The notes under the pieces are model-generated. The model had not been told where the DNA came from. It saw only the letters and a list, made by a program, of their open reading frames with translations, and did not search any database. Shown here piece after piece: positions 14,550 through 27,636 of a stretch of DNA of 64,000 bases (position 1 is its first letter; each line of letters starts with the position of its first letter). Both the position numbers and the translations under genes were made by a program. This stretch comes from Cronobacter turicensis z3032 (GTDB taxonomy: Bacteria; Pseudomonadota; Gammaproteobacteria; Enterobacterales; Enterobacteriaceae), in the NCBI GenBank assembly GCA_000027065.2, contig FN543093.2, positions 1-64,000 on the forward strand, given 5' to 3'.

Positions 14550-14711
14550 ACGACGGAACAGTTACGATGATAGCGTTTGTGACAAATCCTTATTTTGGCC
14601 TACCTTTACCCTGTCATAAAAAGAAAATTTTTCCTTCATCCAGATGTCATAAATTAATTTAACTAGTTGAATTTAAGTATTTTTATTTGTGGAAAACTCG
14701 CAGGTCTGGCG

Positions 14712-14762
14712 CTGTCATAAAACTGTCATAATTCGTACATTTATCTGTCACCAAACTGTCCT
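14712..14762 (+). promoter_or_regulatory. Two PHO boxes of the pstS promoter
   Basis: PHO box 1 (14712-14729) and box 2 (14745-14762) are each made of two CTGTCAT-type repeats spaced 11 bp apart. A -10 like TACTTTGCT follows at about 14761-14769. This matches the E. coli pstS promoter, where PhoB-P replaces the -35 element and activates transcription under phosphate limitation. The upstream 14550-14711 is AT-rich, holds an extra half-site (CTGTCATAAA near 14612) and no gene. Confidence 0.88.
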
Positions 14763-14778
14763 ACTTTGCTCACCGTAG

Positions 14779-15858
<1,080 letters not shown>

Positions 15859-15874
15859 TCGAGATTTACCGATG

Positions 15875-15965
15875 ATGGCGGATGGCGCTTCGCTTATCCG
15901 CCCTACAAAAATCCGGTAACATGCTGTTTTTTTGTAGGCCCGGTACGCAACACGCTGCCGGGCGT
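15875..15965. repeat. Paired inverted REP/BIME-like repeat between pstS and pstC
   Basis: Two palindromic units face each other: GATGGCGCTTCGC...CGCCCTACAAAA on the left and TTTTTTGTAGGCCCGG...GCCGGGCG on the right. Each can fold alone, and CTACAAAA can pair with TTTTGTAG. A stable 3' structure here would favour the excess of pstS mRNA over the downstream genes. Confidence 0.6.
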
Positions 15966-15995
15966 CATTCAAAACAGAGTTTAACTGAAGAGTGA

Positions 15996-17848
<1,853 letters not shown>

Positions 17849-17854
17849 TTTTTT

Positions 17855-18670
<816 letters not shown>

Positions 18671-18728
18671 TATGCCCGGATTTCTCATGTGGGCCGCTTT
18701 TGAATTTATCGGGCATGTGGAGTGCTAA

Positions 18729-19454
18729 ATGGATAATCTGAATCTGAATAAACATATTTCCGGTCAGTTCAATGCTGAGCTGGAATACATTCGCACCCAG
18801 GTGATGACCATGGGCGGGCTGGTAGAGCAGCAGCTCTCCGATGCGATCACCGCCATGCACAACCAGGACAGCGAGCTGGCCAAACGCGTTATCGACGGCG
18901 ACAAAAAGGTCAACATGATGGAAGTGGCGATTGATGAGGCCTGTGTGCGCATCATCGCCAAACGCCAGCCGACCGCGAGCGATCTGCGTCTGGTGATGGC
19001 CATCATTAAAACCATCGCGGAGCTGGAGCGCATCGGCGACGTGGCGGATAAAATCTGCCGTACCGCGCTGGAAAAATTCTCCCACCAGCATCAGCCGCTG
19101 CTGGTGAGCCTGGAGTCGCTTGGCCGCCATACTGTGCAGATGCTGCATGACGTGCTGGACGCCTTTGCGCGTATGGATCTCGACGAAGCGGTACGTATCT
19201 ATCGCGAAGATAAAAAAGTCGACCAGGAATATGAAGGCATTGTGCGTCAGCTGATGACCTACATGATGGAAGACTCCCGCACGATCCCGAGCGTGCTGAC
19301 CGCCCTGTTCTGCGCCCGATCCATCGAGCGCATCGGCGACCGCTGCCAGAATATCTGCGAATACATTTTCTATTTCGTGAAAGGCCAGGATTTCCGCCAC
19401 GTAGGCGGCGACGAGCTGGATAAACTGCTCGCCGGTAAAGATCCGAAAGAATAA
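18729..19454 (+). CDS. phoU: PhoU, negative regulator of the Pho regulon
   Basis: Metal-binding peripheral protein that links Pst activity to PhoR and keeps the Pho regulon off in high phosphate. The 241-aa protein consists of two similar three-helix bundles; the PhoU motif with E and D metal ligands appears as [12 protein letters not shown] in the first half and [12 protein letters not shown] in the second. It is last in the pst operon and is followed by a terminator. Confidence 0.97.
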   Translation: MDNLNLNKHISGQFNAELEYIRTQVMTMGGLVEQQLSDAITAMHNQDSELAKRVIDGDKKVNMMEVAIDEACVRIIAKRQPTASDLRLVMAIIKTIAELERIGDVADKICRTALEKFSHQHQPLLVSLESLGRHTVQMLHDVLDAFARMDLDEAVRIYREDKKVDQEYEGIVRQLMTYMMEDSRTIPSVLTALFCARSIERIGDRCQNICEYIFYFVKGQDFRHVGGDELDKLLAGKDPKE

Positions 19455-19488
19455 GCCTGTCGCCCTCGCCGCGCGCGAGGGCCATTTT

Positions 19489-19509
19489 GGGGCGCGTGTC
19501 GCCCCTTTT
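19489..19509 (+). terminator. Terminator of the pst-phoU operon
   Basis: GGGGCG (19489-19494) pairs with CGCCCC (19500-19505) and is followed by TTTT. A second hairpin, GCCCTCGC/GCGAGGGC (19462-19482), lies immediately upstream. Confidence 0.7.
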
Positions 19510-19554
19510 GCGGATTTTACTCAATACTATAAGGGGTTACCGAGCCCGTTATAA

Positions 19555-20739
<1,185 letters not shown>

Positions 20740-20767
20740 CGGCATCGATGTGGACTGAGTTATAGGT

Positions 20768-20839
20768 GGGTGCGCTGACGCTTACCCTCCCTACAAAATT
20801 CTGCAACCACTTCGTAGGGCGGGTAAGCGTAGCGCACCC
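20768..20839. repeat. Large inverted repeat between convergent yieL and yieH
   Basis: GGGTGCGCTGACGCTTACCC (20768-20787) plus CTCCCTAC is nearly the reverse complement of GTAGGGCGGGTAAGCGTAGC plus GCACCC (20814-20839). It is a dispersed enterobacterial palindrome placed where both converging transcripts end. A related, shorter element follows gyrB. Confidence 0.75.
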
Positions 20840-20854
20840 GCCGTTGCCAGACGG

Positions 20855-21520
20855 TTATCGCGTCACATCCCAGCCGCGCGCCCGCCACAGCGCAGGCAAT
20901 TGCGCCAAATCGGTAAACACCGTCACATTCGGGTGCTCCAGCGGCGGGTTATGCGGATCGGCGCAGAAGTAAAACACCTGCATCCCGGCGGCGATGCCTG
21001 CTTTTGCGCCCGCTGCGGAATCATCCACCAGAATGCAGCGATCCACCGCCACCTGCATGGCATCGGCGGCGAAATGCATCAACGCCGGATCGGGCTTCCA
21101 GCGCTGAATATCGTAGCCGCTGAACAGTTTGTCAGTGAAATAGCGCAACATGCCGGTTTTACCGAGCGACTGCTGCATTTTGCTCACCGGGCCGTTTGAG
21201 ACGATACACATCGGCACCGTCACTTTCTCAAGCAGCGCTGCGGCACCCGGGATCTCTTCCAGCTCTGCGTCAAAAAGGCGCGCCACTTCCGCGCGATACA
21301 CCGGTTCGAGTTCGGCTTTCTCCAGCTGCACGCCATATTCGGCATTGATGGTATCAATGATTTCGTAAAGCTTTACGCCCTTAAAGCGCTTAAACACCTC
21401 TTCCAGCTCAAGGGTGATGCCCGCCCGGGCGAACATGTGCACATAAGCGCGGGAGCAGATAACTTCGCTATCCACCAGCGTACCGTCGCAGTCGAAAAAT
21501 ACCGCTTCAATTCGGGACAT
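20855..21520 (-). CDS. yieH: YieH, HAD-family sugar-phosphate phosphatase
   Basis: HAD-superfamily phosphatase; the E. coli protein dephosphorylates 6-phosphogluconate in vitro. It is 221 aa. Motif I is FFDCDGTLVDSE near residue 9, with catalytic Asp residues. A helical cap domain follows, then motif II CIVSNGPVS, the motif III Lys in RWKPDP and the motif IV acidic residues in ILVDDSAAG. It is transcribed away from adeP, leaving a shared 169-bp upstream region. Confidence 0.93.
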   Translation of the reverse strand: MSRIEAVFFDCDGTLVDSEVICSRAYVHMFARAGITLELEEVFKRFKGVKLYEIIDTINAEYGVQLEKAELEPVYRAEVARLFDAELEEIPGAAALLEKVTVPMCIVSNGPVSKMQQSLGKTGMLRYFTDKLFSGYDIQRWKPDPALMHFAADAMQVAVDRCILVDDSAAGAKAGIAAGMQVFYFCADPHNPPLEHPNVTVFTDLAQLPALWRARGWDVTR

Positions 21521-21570
21521 GCCGTTTCCTGTTGTTGCAAGTTGAACGATTACTCTAAGCGCTTTGCGTC

Positions 21571-21586
21571 ACGCAATCGATGCCGT
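21571..21586 (+). promoter_or_regulatory. Candidate PurR operator upstream of adeP
   Basis: ACGCAATCGATGCCGT matches 12 of 16 positions of the PurR consensus ACGCAAACGTTTGCGT, including both outer halves. It lies in the yieH-adeP divergent region ahead of a possible -10 (TATAGGAT, near 21644). Purine transport is a logical PurR target, but this is motif matching only. Confidence 0.3.
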
Positions 21587-21689
21587 ATAAGCAAATTCAA
21601 TGAAAAAAAGTCTGTAACGACCGTCAATACTGCGCCGTTTTGGTATAGGATAGCGACGAATTTTTCCCCTCCTTGTACGGAATTAGAGA

Positions 21690-23027
21690 ATGAGCCAACA
21701 ACCGACGTCCCAGGCCGAAGGGCAGGGATTGCTTGAGCGCGTGTTTAAGTTACGCGCGCACGGCACTACGGCCCGCACCGAGGTCATTGCCGGGGTAACC
21801 ACCTTCCTGACGATGGTGTATATCGTTTTTGTAAACCCGCAGATCCTCGGCGCGGCTGGCATGGATACCAGCGCAGTATTTGTCACCACCTGTCTTATCG
21901 CCGCGTTCGGCAGCATTCTGATGGGCCTGCTGGCAAACCTGCCGGTCGCGCTGGCGCCCGCGATGGGCCTGAACGCCTTCTTCGCGTTTGTGGTCGTTGG
22001 CGCGATGGGGCTCTCGTGGCAGGTAGGCATGGGCGCGATTTTCTGGGGCGCTGTGGGTCTGCTGCTGCTGACTATTTTCCGCGTGCGTTACTGGATGATC
22101 GCTAACATTCCGGTGAGCCTGCGTATCGGCATCACCAGTGGCATCGGTCTGTTTATCGGCATGATGGGGCTTAAAAACGCGGGCGTTATCGTCGCGAACC
22201 CGGAGACGCTGGTGACTATCGGCAATCTCACCTCCCACACCACGCTGCTTGGCGTACTGGGCTTCTTTATCATCGCGATTCTCGCCTCCCGCAACATTCA
22301 CGCGGCGGTGCTCGTCTCCATCGTCGTGACCACGCTGCTGGGCCTGGCGTTTGGCGATGTGCATTTCAACGGCGTGGTATCAGAGCCGCCGAGCGTGATG
22401 ACGGTGCTGGGCCATGTCGATCTCGCGGGTTCGCTGGATATCGGCCTCGCCGGCGTGATTTTCTCGTTTATGCTGGTCAACCTGTTCGACTCCTCCGGTA
22501 CGCTGATTGGCGTGACCGATAAAGCCGGGCTGGCGGATGAAAGTGGCAAATTCCCGCGCATGAAGCAGGCGCTGTATGTGGACAGCATCTCCTCTGTAGC
22601 GGGCTCGTTTATCGGAACGTCCTCTGTGACCGCCTATATCGAATCTTCGTCCGGCGTCTCTATTGGCGGACGCACCGGCCTTACCGCCGTGGTGGTCGGT
22701 CTGCTGTTCCTGCTGGTGATTTTCCTCTCGCCGCTTGCGGGTATGGTGCCGCCTTATGCTGCCGCCGGTGCGCTGATTTACGTCGGCGTGCTGATGACGT
22801 CCAGTCTGTCGCGCGTGAAGTGGGACGACCTGACCGAAGCCGTGCCGGCGTTTATCACCGCCGTCATGATGCCGTTTAGCTTCTCGATCACCGAAGGCAT
22901 CGCGCTGGGCTTTATCTCTTACTGCGTGATGAAGATTTTCACCGGTCGCCTGCGCGATCTGAACGCCTGCGTGCTGGTTGTGGCGCTGCTGTTCCTGCTG
23001 AAAATCGTCTTTATCGACGCGCATTAA
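21690..23027 (+). CDS. adeP: AdeP, adenine permease (NCS2/AzgA type)
   Basis: Proton-coupled high-affinity adenine importer of the inner membrane. The 445-aa protein has about 12-14 membrane segments. The family motifs ALAPAMGLNAFFAF near residue 90, NLFDSSGTLIGVTDKAGL in the middle and SSVTAYIESSSGVSIGGRTG near residue 310 are intact. It is nearly identical to E. coli AdeP (YieG). It is followed by a bidirectional terminator shared with yieF. Confidence 0.95.
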   Translation: MSQQPTSQAEGQGLLERVFKLRAHGTTARTEVIAGVTTFLTMVYIVFVNPQILGAAGMDTSAVFVTTCLIAAFGSILMGLLANLPVALAPAMGLNAFFAFVVVGAMGLSWQVGMGAIFWGAVGLLLLTIFRVRYWMIANIPVSLRIGITSGIGLFIGMMGLKNAGVIVANPETLVTIGNLTSHTTLLGVLGFFIIAILASRNIHAAVLVSIVVTTLLGLAFGDVHFNGVVSEPPSVMTVLGHVDLAGSLDIGLAGVIFSFMLVNLFDSSGTLIGVTDKAGLADESGKFPRMKQALYVDSISSVAGSFIGTSSVTAYIESSSGVSIGGRTGLTAVVVGLLFLLVIFLSPLAGMVPPYAAAGALIYVGVLMTSSLSRVKWDDLTEAVPAFITAVMMPFSFSITEGIALGFISYCVMKIFTGRLRDLNACVLVVALLFLLKIVFIDAH

Positions 23028-23029
23028 TC

Positions 23030-23058
23030 AAAAAGGCCAGCGAATCGCTGGCCTTTTT
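23030..23058. terminator. Bidirectional terminator between adeP and yieF
   Basis: AAAAAGGCCAGCG pairs with CGCTGGCCTTTTT, giving a T-run on both strands. It separates the converging genes adeP and yieF. Confidence 0.88.
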
Positions 23059-23062
23059 ATTA

Positions 23063-23629
23063 TCAGCGGCTCACCCGCCTGATGTACTCTGCAAACGCGG
23101 TCAGCTGGCCGGTCAGGTGATCCAGCGTACTCTGATCCACCACCTCGCCGGTCTGCGTATCGACTTTGTTCTGAATCGCCCCGCCCATAAACTCCGGTTT
23201 GTTCATCACCATCGCATCGAGAAACACCAGAATCTGGCGCAGATGATACTGGCAGCGCGCGCCGCCGATGGCGCCCATTGAGCTGGTCTGGATAAGCACC
23301 GGCTTGCCTGCGAGCGGCTGGTCGGGCAGACGCGACAGCCAGTCAATAGCGTTCTTCAGCCCGCCTGGCACCGAATAGTTATACTCCGGCGTTACAATCA
23401 CCACGCCGTCCGCCTCGCGGATCTGCGCGGCTATCGCTTCCACCGTTTGCGGAAAGCCTTCTTCCTGCTGAATATCGGCGTCATAAATCGGGATATCGCG
23501 AATGGAAGGCAGTTCAGCGACCGTCATACCGGCGGGCGCCAGTTTCGGCAGCGTGCGGGCCACCATCGCGTTAAAGGAGCCTTTGCGCAGGCTGCCAATC
23601 AGCGTCACTACTTTTAGCGTATCAGACAT
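23063..23629 (-). CDS. yieF: YieF/ChrR, NAD(P)H-dependent FMN quinone/chromate reductase
   Basis: Soluble flavoprotein that reduces quinones by two electrons, with side activity on chromate. The 188-aa flavodoxin-like protein has the FMN phosphate loop GSLRKGSFN near residue 12, and PEYNYSVPGGLKNAIDW contacts the isoalloxazine ring. Length and sequence match E. coli ChrR. It is transcribed after yieE with a 27-bp gap, probably as one unit, as in E. coli. Confidence 0.93.
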   Translation of the reverse strand: MSDTLKVVTLIGSLRKGSFNAMVARTLPKLAPAGMTVAELPSIRDIPIYDADIQQEEGFPQTVEAIAAQIREADGVVIVTPEYNYSVPGGLKNAIDWLSRLPDQPLAGKPVLIQTSSMGAIGGARCQYHLRQILVFLDAMVMNKPEFMGGAIQNKVDTQTGEVVDQSTLDHLTGQLTAFAEYIRRVSR

Positions 23630-23656
23630 AGAAACCTCCAGGATGGTTAAAGCAGA

Positions 23657-24406
23657 TTAGTTGATAATCATCGCTTTTTCCGAGGGCAGGCTGGTAAAGC
23701 GCATCAGACGCGTATCGGGGCTGGTGCTGCGTTTGCGCATATCCGGCAGGCTGCGCCAGCCCTGCACGCTGTCATATTCCCACAGATAGAGCTTTTCAAT
23801 GGCGGGCGATACCGCGACCGTCCAGATCAGCACATCTTCGGCGTCGCAGGCGGCCTCGACCAGCGGAAACTGCGCCACGCGCAGCTTGCCGGAGCCCGGC
23901 AACAGCTGAAATTGCTGGCCGTCATCGTGCTGCTGACCCGTCAGCTTCAGCAGGCTGCGGCGCAGCGTCACCAGCTGCGTGCGCGCTTCCAGCGGATCGT
24001 TTTGATTATCTATCCAGATGGTTTCATTTTTGCTGAGCGTGTGGCCGGTTTGCGGCGCGAGCGGATGCGTAAAGGTACGGGTGGCGGGCTGCAATTCCAT
24101 ATCGAGCCCGCAACAGCCTTCTGTGGTGATCGCCACACCCAGCATATTGCCGGTATGGGCGAGCGAGAAATCGGCAAGCCCGGCGTCGGTAAAGCGCGGA
24201 CGGCCCTGCTCATTCACCACGATTTCAGGCAGTACCGGAATGCCGTAAAGCATAAACACCAGTTCAGCCAGCAGCGAGCGCGATGCCAGAAAGCGGCCTC
24301 GGCGGTGCTCCGGCAGGTGCTGCGCGGCTTTCAGCGCGTCGGCGGAAAGCCTGGGGGAGAGACTGAATTCGGGGCCAAGCGTCCCTCTTGCAAAATGCGT
24401 TGCCAT
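23657..24406 (-). CDS. yieE: YieE, 4'-phosphopantetheinyl transferase superfamily protein
   Basis: Related to Sfp/AcpT enzymes that put phosphopantetheine on carrier proteins; its own target is not established. The 249-aa length equals that of E. coli YieE. The metal-binding motif appears as GLDME near residue 99. The second motif, normally WxxKExxxK, is degenerate here as ARTQLVTLRRSLLKLTG, lacking the KE pair, so activity is uncertain. It is directly upstream of yieF. It marks the right edge of the conserved block before an accessory cluster. Confidence 0.85.
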   Translation of the reverse strand: MATHFARGTLGPEFSLSPRLSADALKAAQHLPEHRRGRFLASRSLLAELVFMLYGIPVLPEIVVNEQGRPRFTDAGLADFSLAHTGNMLGVAITTEGCCGLDMELQPATRTFTHPLAPQTGHTLSKNETIWIDNQNDPLEARTQLVTLRRSLLKLTGQQHDDGQQFQLLPGSGKLRVAQFPLVEAACDAEDVLIWTVAVSPAIEKLYLWEYDSVQGWRSLPDMRKRSTSPDTRLMRFTSLPSEKAMIIN

Positions 24407-24576
24407 TTTTCACTCCATGATAATGGTCAGTAACGGTTAATTATCGAATTGGTAAATGCGTAATCTGCAACTCATCAGCCCGATAACGTTTAGGTTTTAA
24501 TGCCTAATCCGGACGCTGAAAAGTACTCTGTCAGGACTTTTACAAAATTATCGCACAACGTAAGGCAACGCACGGG

Positions 24577-24601
24577 TAAAAAGGCGCCATCCTGCGCCTT
24601 T
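24577..24601 (-). terminator. Terminator of the LysR-type regulator gene
   Basis: On the minus strand AAAGGCGC pairs with GCGCCTTT, followed by TTTACC. It lies 15 bp beyond the regulator stop codon. The remaining 24407-24576 between here and yieE is AT-rich and shows no gene. Confidence 0.75.
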
Positions 24602-24615
24602 ACGGTAGCGGCAAC

Positions 24616-25476
24616 TTAAGCGGTCAGTGGGATCTCTGGGAGATGCACCACATTGTTATAGAACGATTCCAGATCGTGTTCGGTCAGGATCGGCTCTTTC
24701 ATTATCAGATGCACATCAAGGATATCTTCAAAGCCCGGCAAAATGTTCAGGCCGTTCGCCAGTGCCAGGTCCTGAGAAATAATCCCGATGCTGCTAAAGC
24801 TTTTCATCAGGGAGACGGTAATCAGCTCGCTCCCGGAAAAAATCACGCTCGCCTCCTGAAGGAGCGGCTTATGCCGGGCGGTGAACTTATCAAAACTCGC
24901 CGAATAGGGGCACTCCGCCAGCGGCTGCACCAGCGTGGTGGCGGTCGCTGCGCTTTCCGCCGAGCAGGCCGCAATCACTTTGATGTGCAGCCCGGTCAAT
25001 TTAATGCTGTAGAAGCCAGGCGGTACGTTTCCGCCCAGCACTACCGCAATGTCCGTCTCGTCTTTTGCGATTTTCACCAGATTTTCCGGTGATTCCGACG
25101 TGCTGAAAATCACGCTGTAATCGCTCAGCTTGTCGATCATAAAGTTAATGATTTTCTTGTTGGTATCGACAGAGAAGGTGCTGTTGAGGGCAATTCGGAT
25201 GGGGGTTGTGGTGCTTTTTTTAAGCTGTTCGGCTTTCAGACGCAGGTGTTCGGAAGTTTTGACGACGTTCATAATATAGGGCAATAAATGCGTGCCCTCA
25301 GGTGTTAGTACCACACCTTTATTATTGCGGTTAAATATTTTAAAGCCGAAATACTCTTCCGCTTTGTTGAGCTGCGCCGCCAGCGCCTGAATAGTGAGGT
25401 TAGCCTCTTCCGCGGCGCAGGTTAACGAACCCATCTGCGCGGTTTTCAGCAGATTCCTCAAAACCTTAATATCCAT
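24616..25476 (-). CDS. LysR-type transcriptional regulator, divergent from the amino-acid hydroxylase cluster
   Basis: Likely local regulator of the genes starting at 25705. The 286-aa protein begins MDIKVLRNLLKTAQMGSLTCAAEEANLTIQALAAQLNKAEEYFG, a LysR winged helix-turn-helix (quoted here in pieces: recognition region ANLTIQALAAQLNKAE), then FNRNNKGVVLTPEG and a periplasmic-binding-like effector domain (about residues 92-280). It is slightly short for the family and lacks close resemblance to E. coli YidZ, the LysR protein at the same genomic position. Divergent placement predicts control by an amino acid or hydroxyamino acid, which is an inference. Confidence 0.85.
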   Translation of the reverse strand: MDIKVLRNLLKTAQMGSLTCAAEEANLTIQALAAQLNKAEEYFGFKIFNRNNKGVVLTPEGTHLLPYIMNVVKTSEHLRLKAEQLKKSTTTPIRIALNSTFSVDTNKKIINFMIDKLSDYSVIFSTSESPENLVKIAKDETDIAVVLGGNVPPGFYSIKLTGLHIKVIAACSAESAATATTLVQPLAECPYSASFDKFTARHKPLLQEASVIFSGSELITVSLMKSFSSIGIISQDLALANGLNILPGFEDILDVHLIMKEPILTEHDLESFYNNVVHLPEIPLTA

Positions 25477-25704
25477 ATGTCACCCCATGACGTGCCGGTC
25501 TTTCCTTTATATCAACCACCATAAGAATTATCAATTGATACGCGGTCATTACGCTGGCTGAAAACTCCGGTTTTACCTGTTTTTTCGGTCAGATAGTCCT
25601 GAAACAGCCCTGTTTAAAATGATTATTAAGGTGACTGAAAAAGAATTGAATATAAATAACTTAATTAGCTGGTAGTTTAACACAAAACCTCCCTACCACC
25701 CTGG
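25477..25704. promoter_or_regulatory. Divergent promoter region with a perfect palindrome, candidate LysR operator
   Basis: The 228-bp AT-rich gap separates the regulator from the dioxygenase gene. TATCAATTGATA (25529-25540) is a perfect 12-bp palindrome containing a T-N-A spaced LysR-type core, about 55 bp from the regulator start. The dioxygenase side has several A+T-rich -10 candidates near 25650-25665, none decisive. Confidence 0.5.
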
Positions 25705-26466
25705 ATGAATATAGAATATATGTTACAGCTCAATAAAAACATCGGCGATGACCTGAGAAAAAATAAAGCGGTAAATGTTCTGGGTTCTGATTTCTCACTC
25801 AGTGGCGGATTTAGCGATTTCGTTAAATTTACGCAAAGCTGGGAAACCATGGGCGTGGATAAATTTTATGGTCAGGCCGATCGCGGCACGCGGTATCGCC
25901 GTTACAGTGATTTTGATTACAACCCGGTAACCAAAATATTAACACCACTCGGCCATCGCCCTTATGAGCAGTCGGTAGAACACAATAAATATGTCGGTGG
26001 TATTGAGCGTCATTTTGATGATATTACCACCGAGGTACTGCACTCTCCGGTATTACGCTCACTGGTAGAGCTGGATTTCAATGTATATAAAGAAATTCTG
26101 CCGCCAGAATTGCATAATGAAGTCTGGCAGTGCCAGATTCATCAAATCCGCATTGAGATTAAGCCGGGGTGCGAACTGGAGATTACGCCGGAAGGTATTC
26201 ACTGCGACGGCTACCCGTTCAGCGGCGTGCACTTCTGGGGGCGTCATAACGTCGAAGGCGCCATGAGCCAGGTCTTTAAGAAAGATGGCACGCTGGTGGA
26301 TTCAGGCACCTATCGCAATATTCTGGATACCACATTCTTCCTTGACCGTGAAATGCTGCACTACGTCACCACGGCGTTCAACCCGACAACAGACGCAATG
26401 GGTTTTCGTCAGATTATTGCCGTTTCATTTTCAAGGCCGGGGACGGAATATGATATCGTCAAATAA
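25705..26466 (+). CDS. 2-oxoglutarate/Fe(II) dioxygenase of the L-isoleucine hydroxylase (IDO) family
   Basis: Predicted to hydroxylate a free amino acid using O2 and 2-oxoglutarate. The 253-aa length fits the small 2OG-Fe_Oxy_2 family that includes Bacillus thuringiensis isoleucine 4-hydroxylase. The iron triad is visible as H166-C-D168 (GIHCDGYPFSG) and H219 (REMLHYVTTAF), and R235 in GFRQIIAVSF is placed to bind 2-oxoglutarate. The family assignment is from motif pattern and recollection. The gene overlaps the next one by 17 bp and has lower GC than the flanking conserved genes, suggesting transfer. The substrate is unknown; a branched-chain amino acid is inferred from the AzlCD and LivJ-like neighbours. 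Confidence 0.8.
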   Translation: MNIEYMLQLNKNIGDDLRKNKAVNVLGSDFSLSGGFSDFVKFTQSWETMGVDKFYGQADRGTRYRRYSDFDYNPVTKILTPLGHRPYEQSVEHNKYVGGIERHFDDITTEVLHSPVLRSLVELDFNVYKEILPPELHNEVWQCQIHQIRIEIKPGCELEITPEGIHCDGYPFSGVHFWGRHNVEGAMSQVFKKDGTLVDSGTYRNILDTTFFLDREMLHYVTTAFNPTTDAMGFRQIIAVSFSRPGTEYDIVK

Positions 26467-26932
26467 ACTCCAGCTTGTTTCCTCTGATGTTGATAAAAAC
26501 GCGGCGCCAGATGGATTAGTTATTTCTAAAGCGACAATTAACGATGCCTGCAATATCGTCAGCTTTTTAAAATTCTTTAAAGAGGTGGCTTTTTGCGAAT
26601 GGCAGGATGAAGAACATATTCGCAAAATCGTTGCGGCGGATAATGCCCGCTGTTATTTGGCGAAAGACCAGAATGGTGTTCTGGTGGGCGCTATTATTGG
26701 CGGTATGCTTGGCACGCGCGCCACGTTAAATCACATCGCGATTTCACCCATTTTTAGAAATAACAAAATTGGTACGGTACTGACGAAAACCATTCTGAAC
26801 GATTTTTATCTCAGCGGTATTAAACGTGTCTTTCTGTTTATTGAAGATAAAAACCAGGTCGCGTTCAATTTCTGGCGCTCCCAGGGATTTCAACCGACTA
26901 CAGGAGAAACGACGTGCGAACTGGATCTTTAA
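26450..26932 (+). CDS. GNAT-family N-acetyltransferase in the hydroxylase cluster
   Basis: Predicted acetyl-CoA-dependent acyltransferase, 160 aa from the ATG at 26450. The acetyl-CoA loop appears as ISPIFRNNKIGTVLTKTIL (the R-x-x-x-x-G pattern), and the C-terminal GNAT signature is NQVAFNFWRSQGFQ. It overlaps the dioxygenase by 17 bp and the exporter subunit azlC by 19 bp, so translation of the three is likely coupled. A plausible role is N-acetylation of the hydroxylated amino acid or of the substrate for export or detoxification. The substrate cannot be read from sequence. Confidence 0.8.
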   Translation: MISSNKLQLVSSDVDKNAAPDGLVISKATINDACNIVSFLKFFKEVAFCEWQDEEHIRKIVAADNARCYLAKDQNGVLVGAIIGGMLGTRATLNHIAISPIFRNNKIGTVLTKTILNDFYLSGIKRVFLFIEDKNQVAFNFWRSQGFQPTTGETTCELDL

Positions 26933-27636
26933 AAAACCTCAATTACGCCGAACGTAGCGATGTTAAAGAGAGCCTGCTGAACGCCTCGCCAATCATGGCG
27001 GGGTATTTCGTTGTCGCGTTTGTGTTTGGCGTGATGTGTCTGAACGCCGGGCTGCCGGTCTGGTTTCCGGCGGCGATGTGCCTGTTTGTTTACGCGGGTA
27101 CGGCGCAGTTTGCTGCGCTGGCGCTGCTTACGTCGGGCGCTTCGCTGCTGCCCATCGTGCTCTCGACGCTGCTTATCAACTCCCGACATATTTTAATGTC
27201 GATGTATATGTCGAAGAAACTCGGGCCTGTTGGAATGTCGGGGCTGAAAAAATCGCTCTACGCATTCGGACTCACCGATGAATCCTTTGCGATGCACAGC
27301 CAGCGTCTGGAAAGCCGTATCGCCACGACGGCGAGTTATCTGCTGAGCTTTAACGCCTTTTGTCACTTGTCATGGATTGCGGGCGGGTTCGCGGGTGCCG
27401 TGGCCTCGGAGTATCTGGCGAAATTCATCAGCTTCAAGCTCGATTATGCACTCACGGCCATGATGCTGTTCGTGCTGGTCGCGCTCTGTAATACCGCCGG
27501 TAAGCGCCTCGTCGCACTGGTCTCGATTGCGACCACGATCGGTATGAATTTCATCCATATTTCACCGTTGAACGTCTTCGTGGCGACAGCGGTCGGTTGC
27601 GGAGTCGGCGTATGTCTCAAGAAATCTTCCTCCTGA
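26914..27636 (+). CDS. azlC: AzlC-family branched-chain amino-acid exporter, large subunit
   Basis: Large subunit of the AzlCD/YgaZH/BrnFE exporter class, which removes leucine, isoleucine, valine and methionine. The 240-aa product starts at GTG 26914 behind CAGGAGAA. The AzlC pattern SPIMAGYFVVAFVFGVMC near residue 25 and NSRHILMSMYMSKKLG near residue 88 are present, with seven to eight membrane helices in all. It overlaps the GNAT gene before it and azlD after it. Confidence 0.88.
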   Translation: MRTGSLKNLNYAERSDVKESLLNASPIMAGYFVVAFVFGVMCLNAGLPVWFPAAMCLFVYAGTAQFAALALLTSGASLLPIVLSTLLINSRHILMSMYMSKKLGPVGMSGLKKSLYAFGLTDESFAMHSQRLESRIATTASYLLSFNAFCHLSWIAGGFAGAVASEYLAKFISFKLDYALTAMMLFVLVALCNTAGKRLVALVSIATTIGMNFIHISPLNVFVATAVGCGVGVCLKKSSS

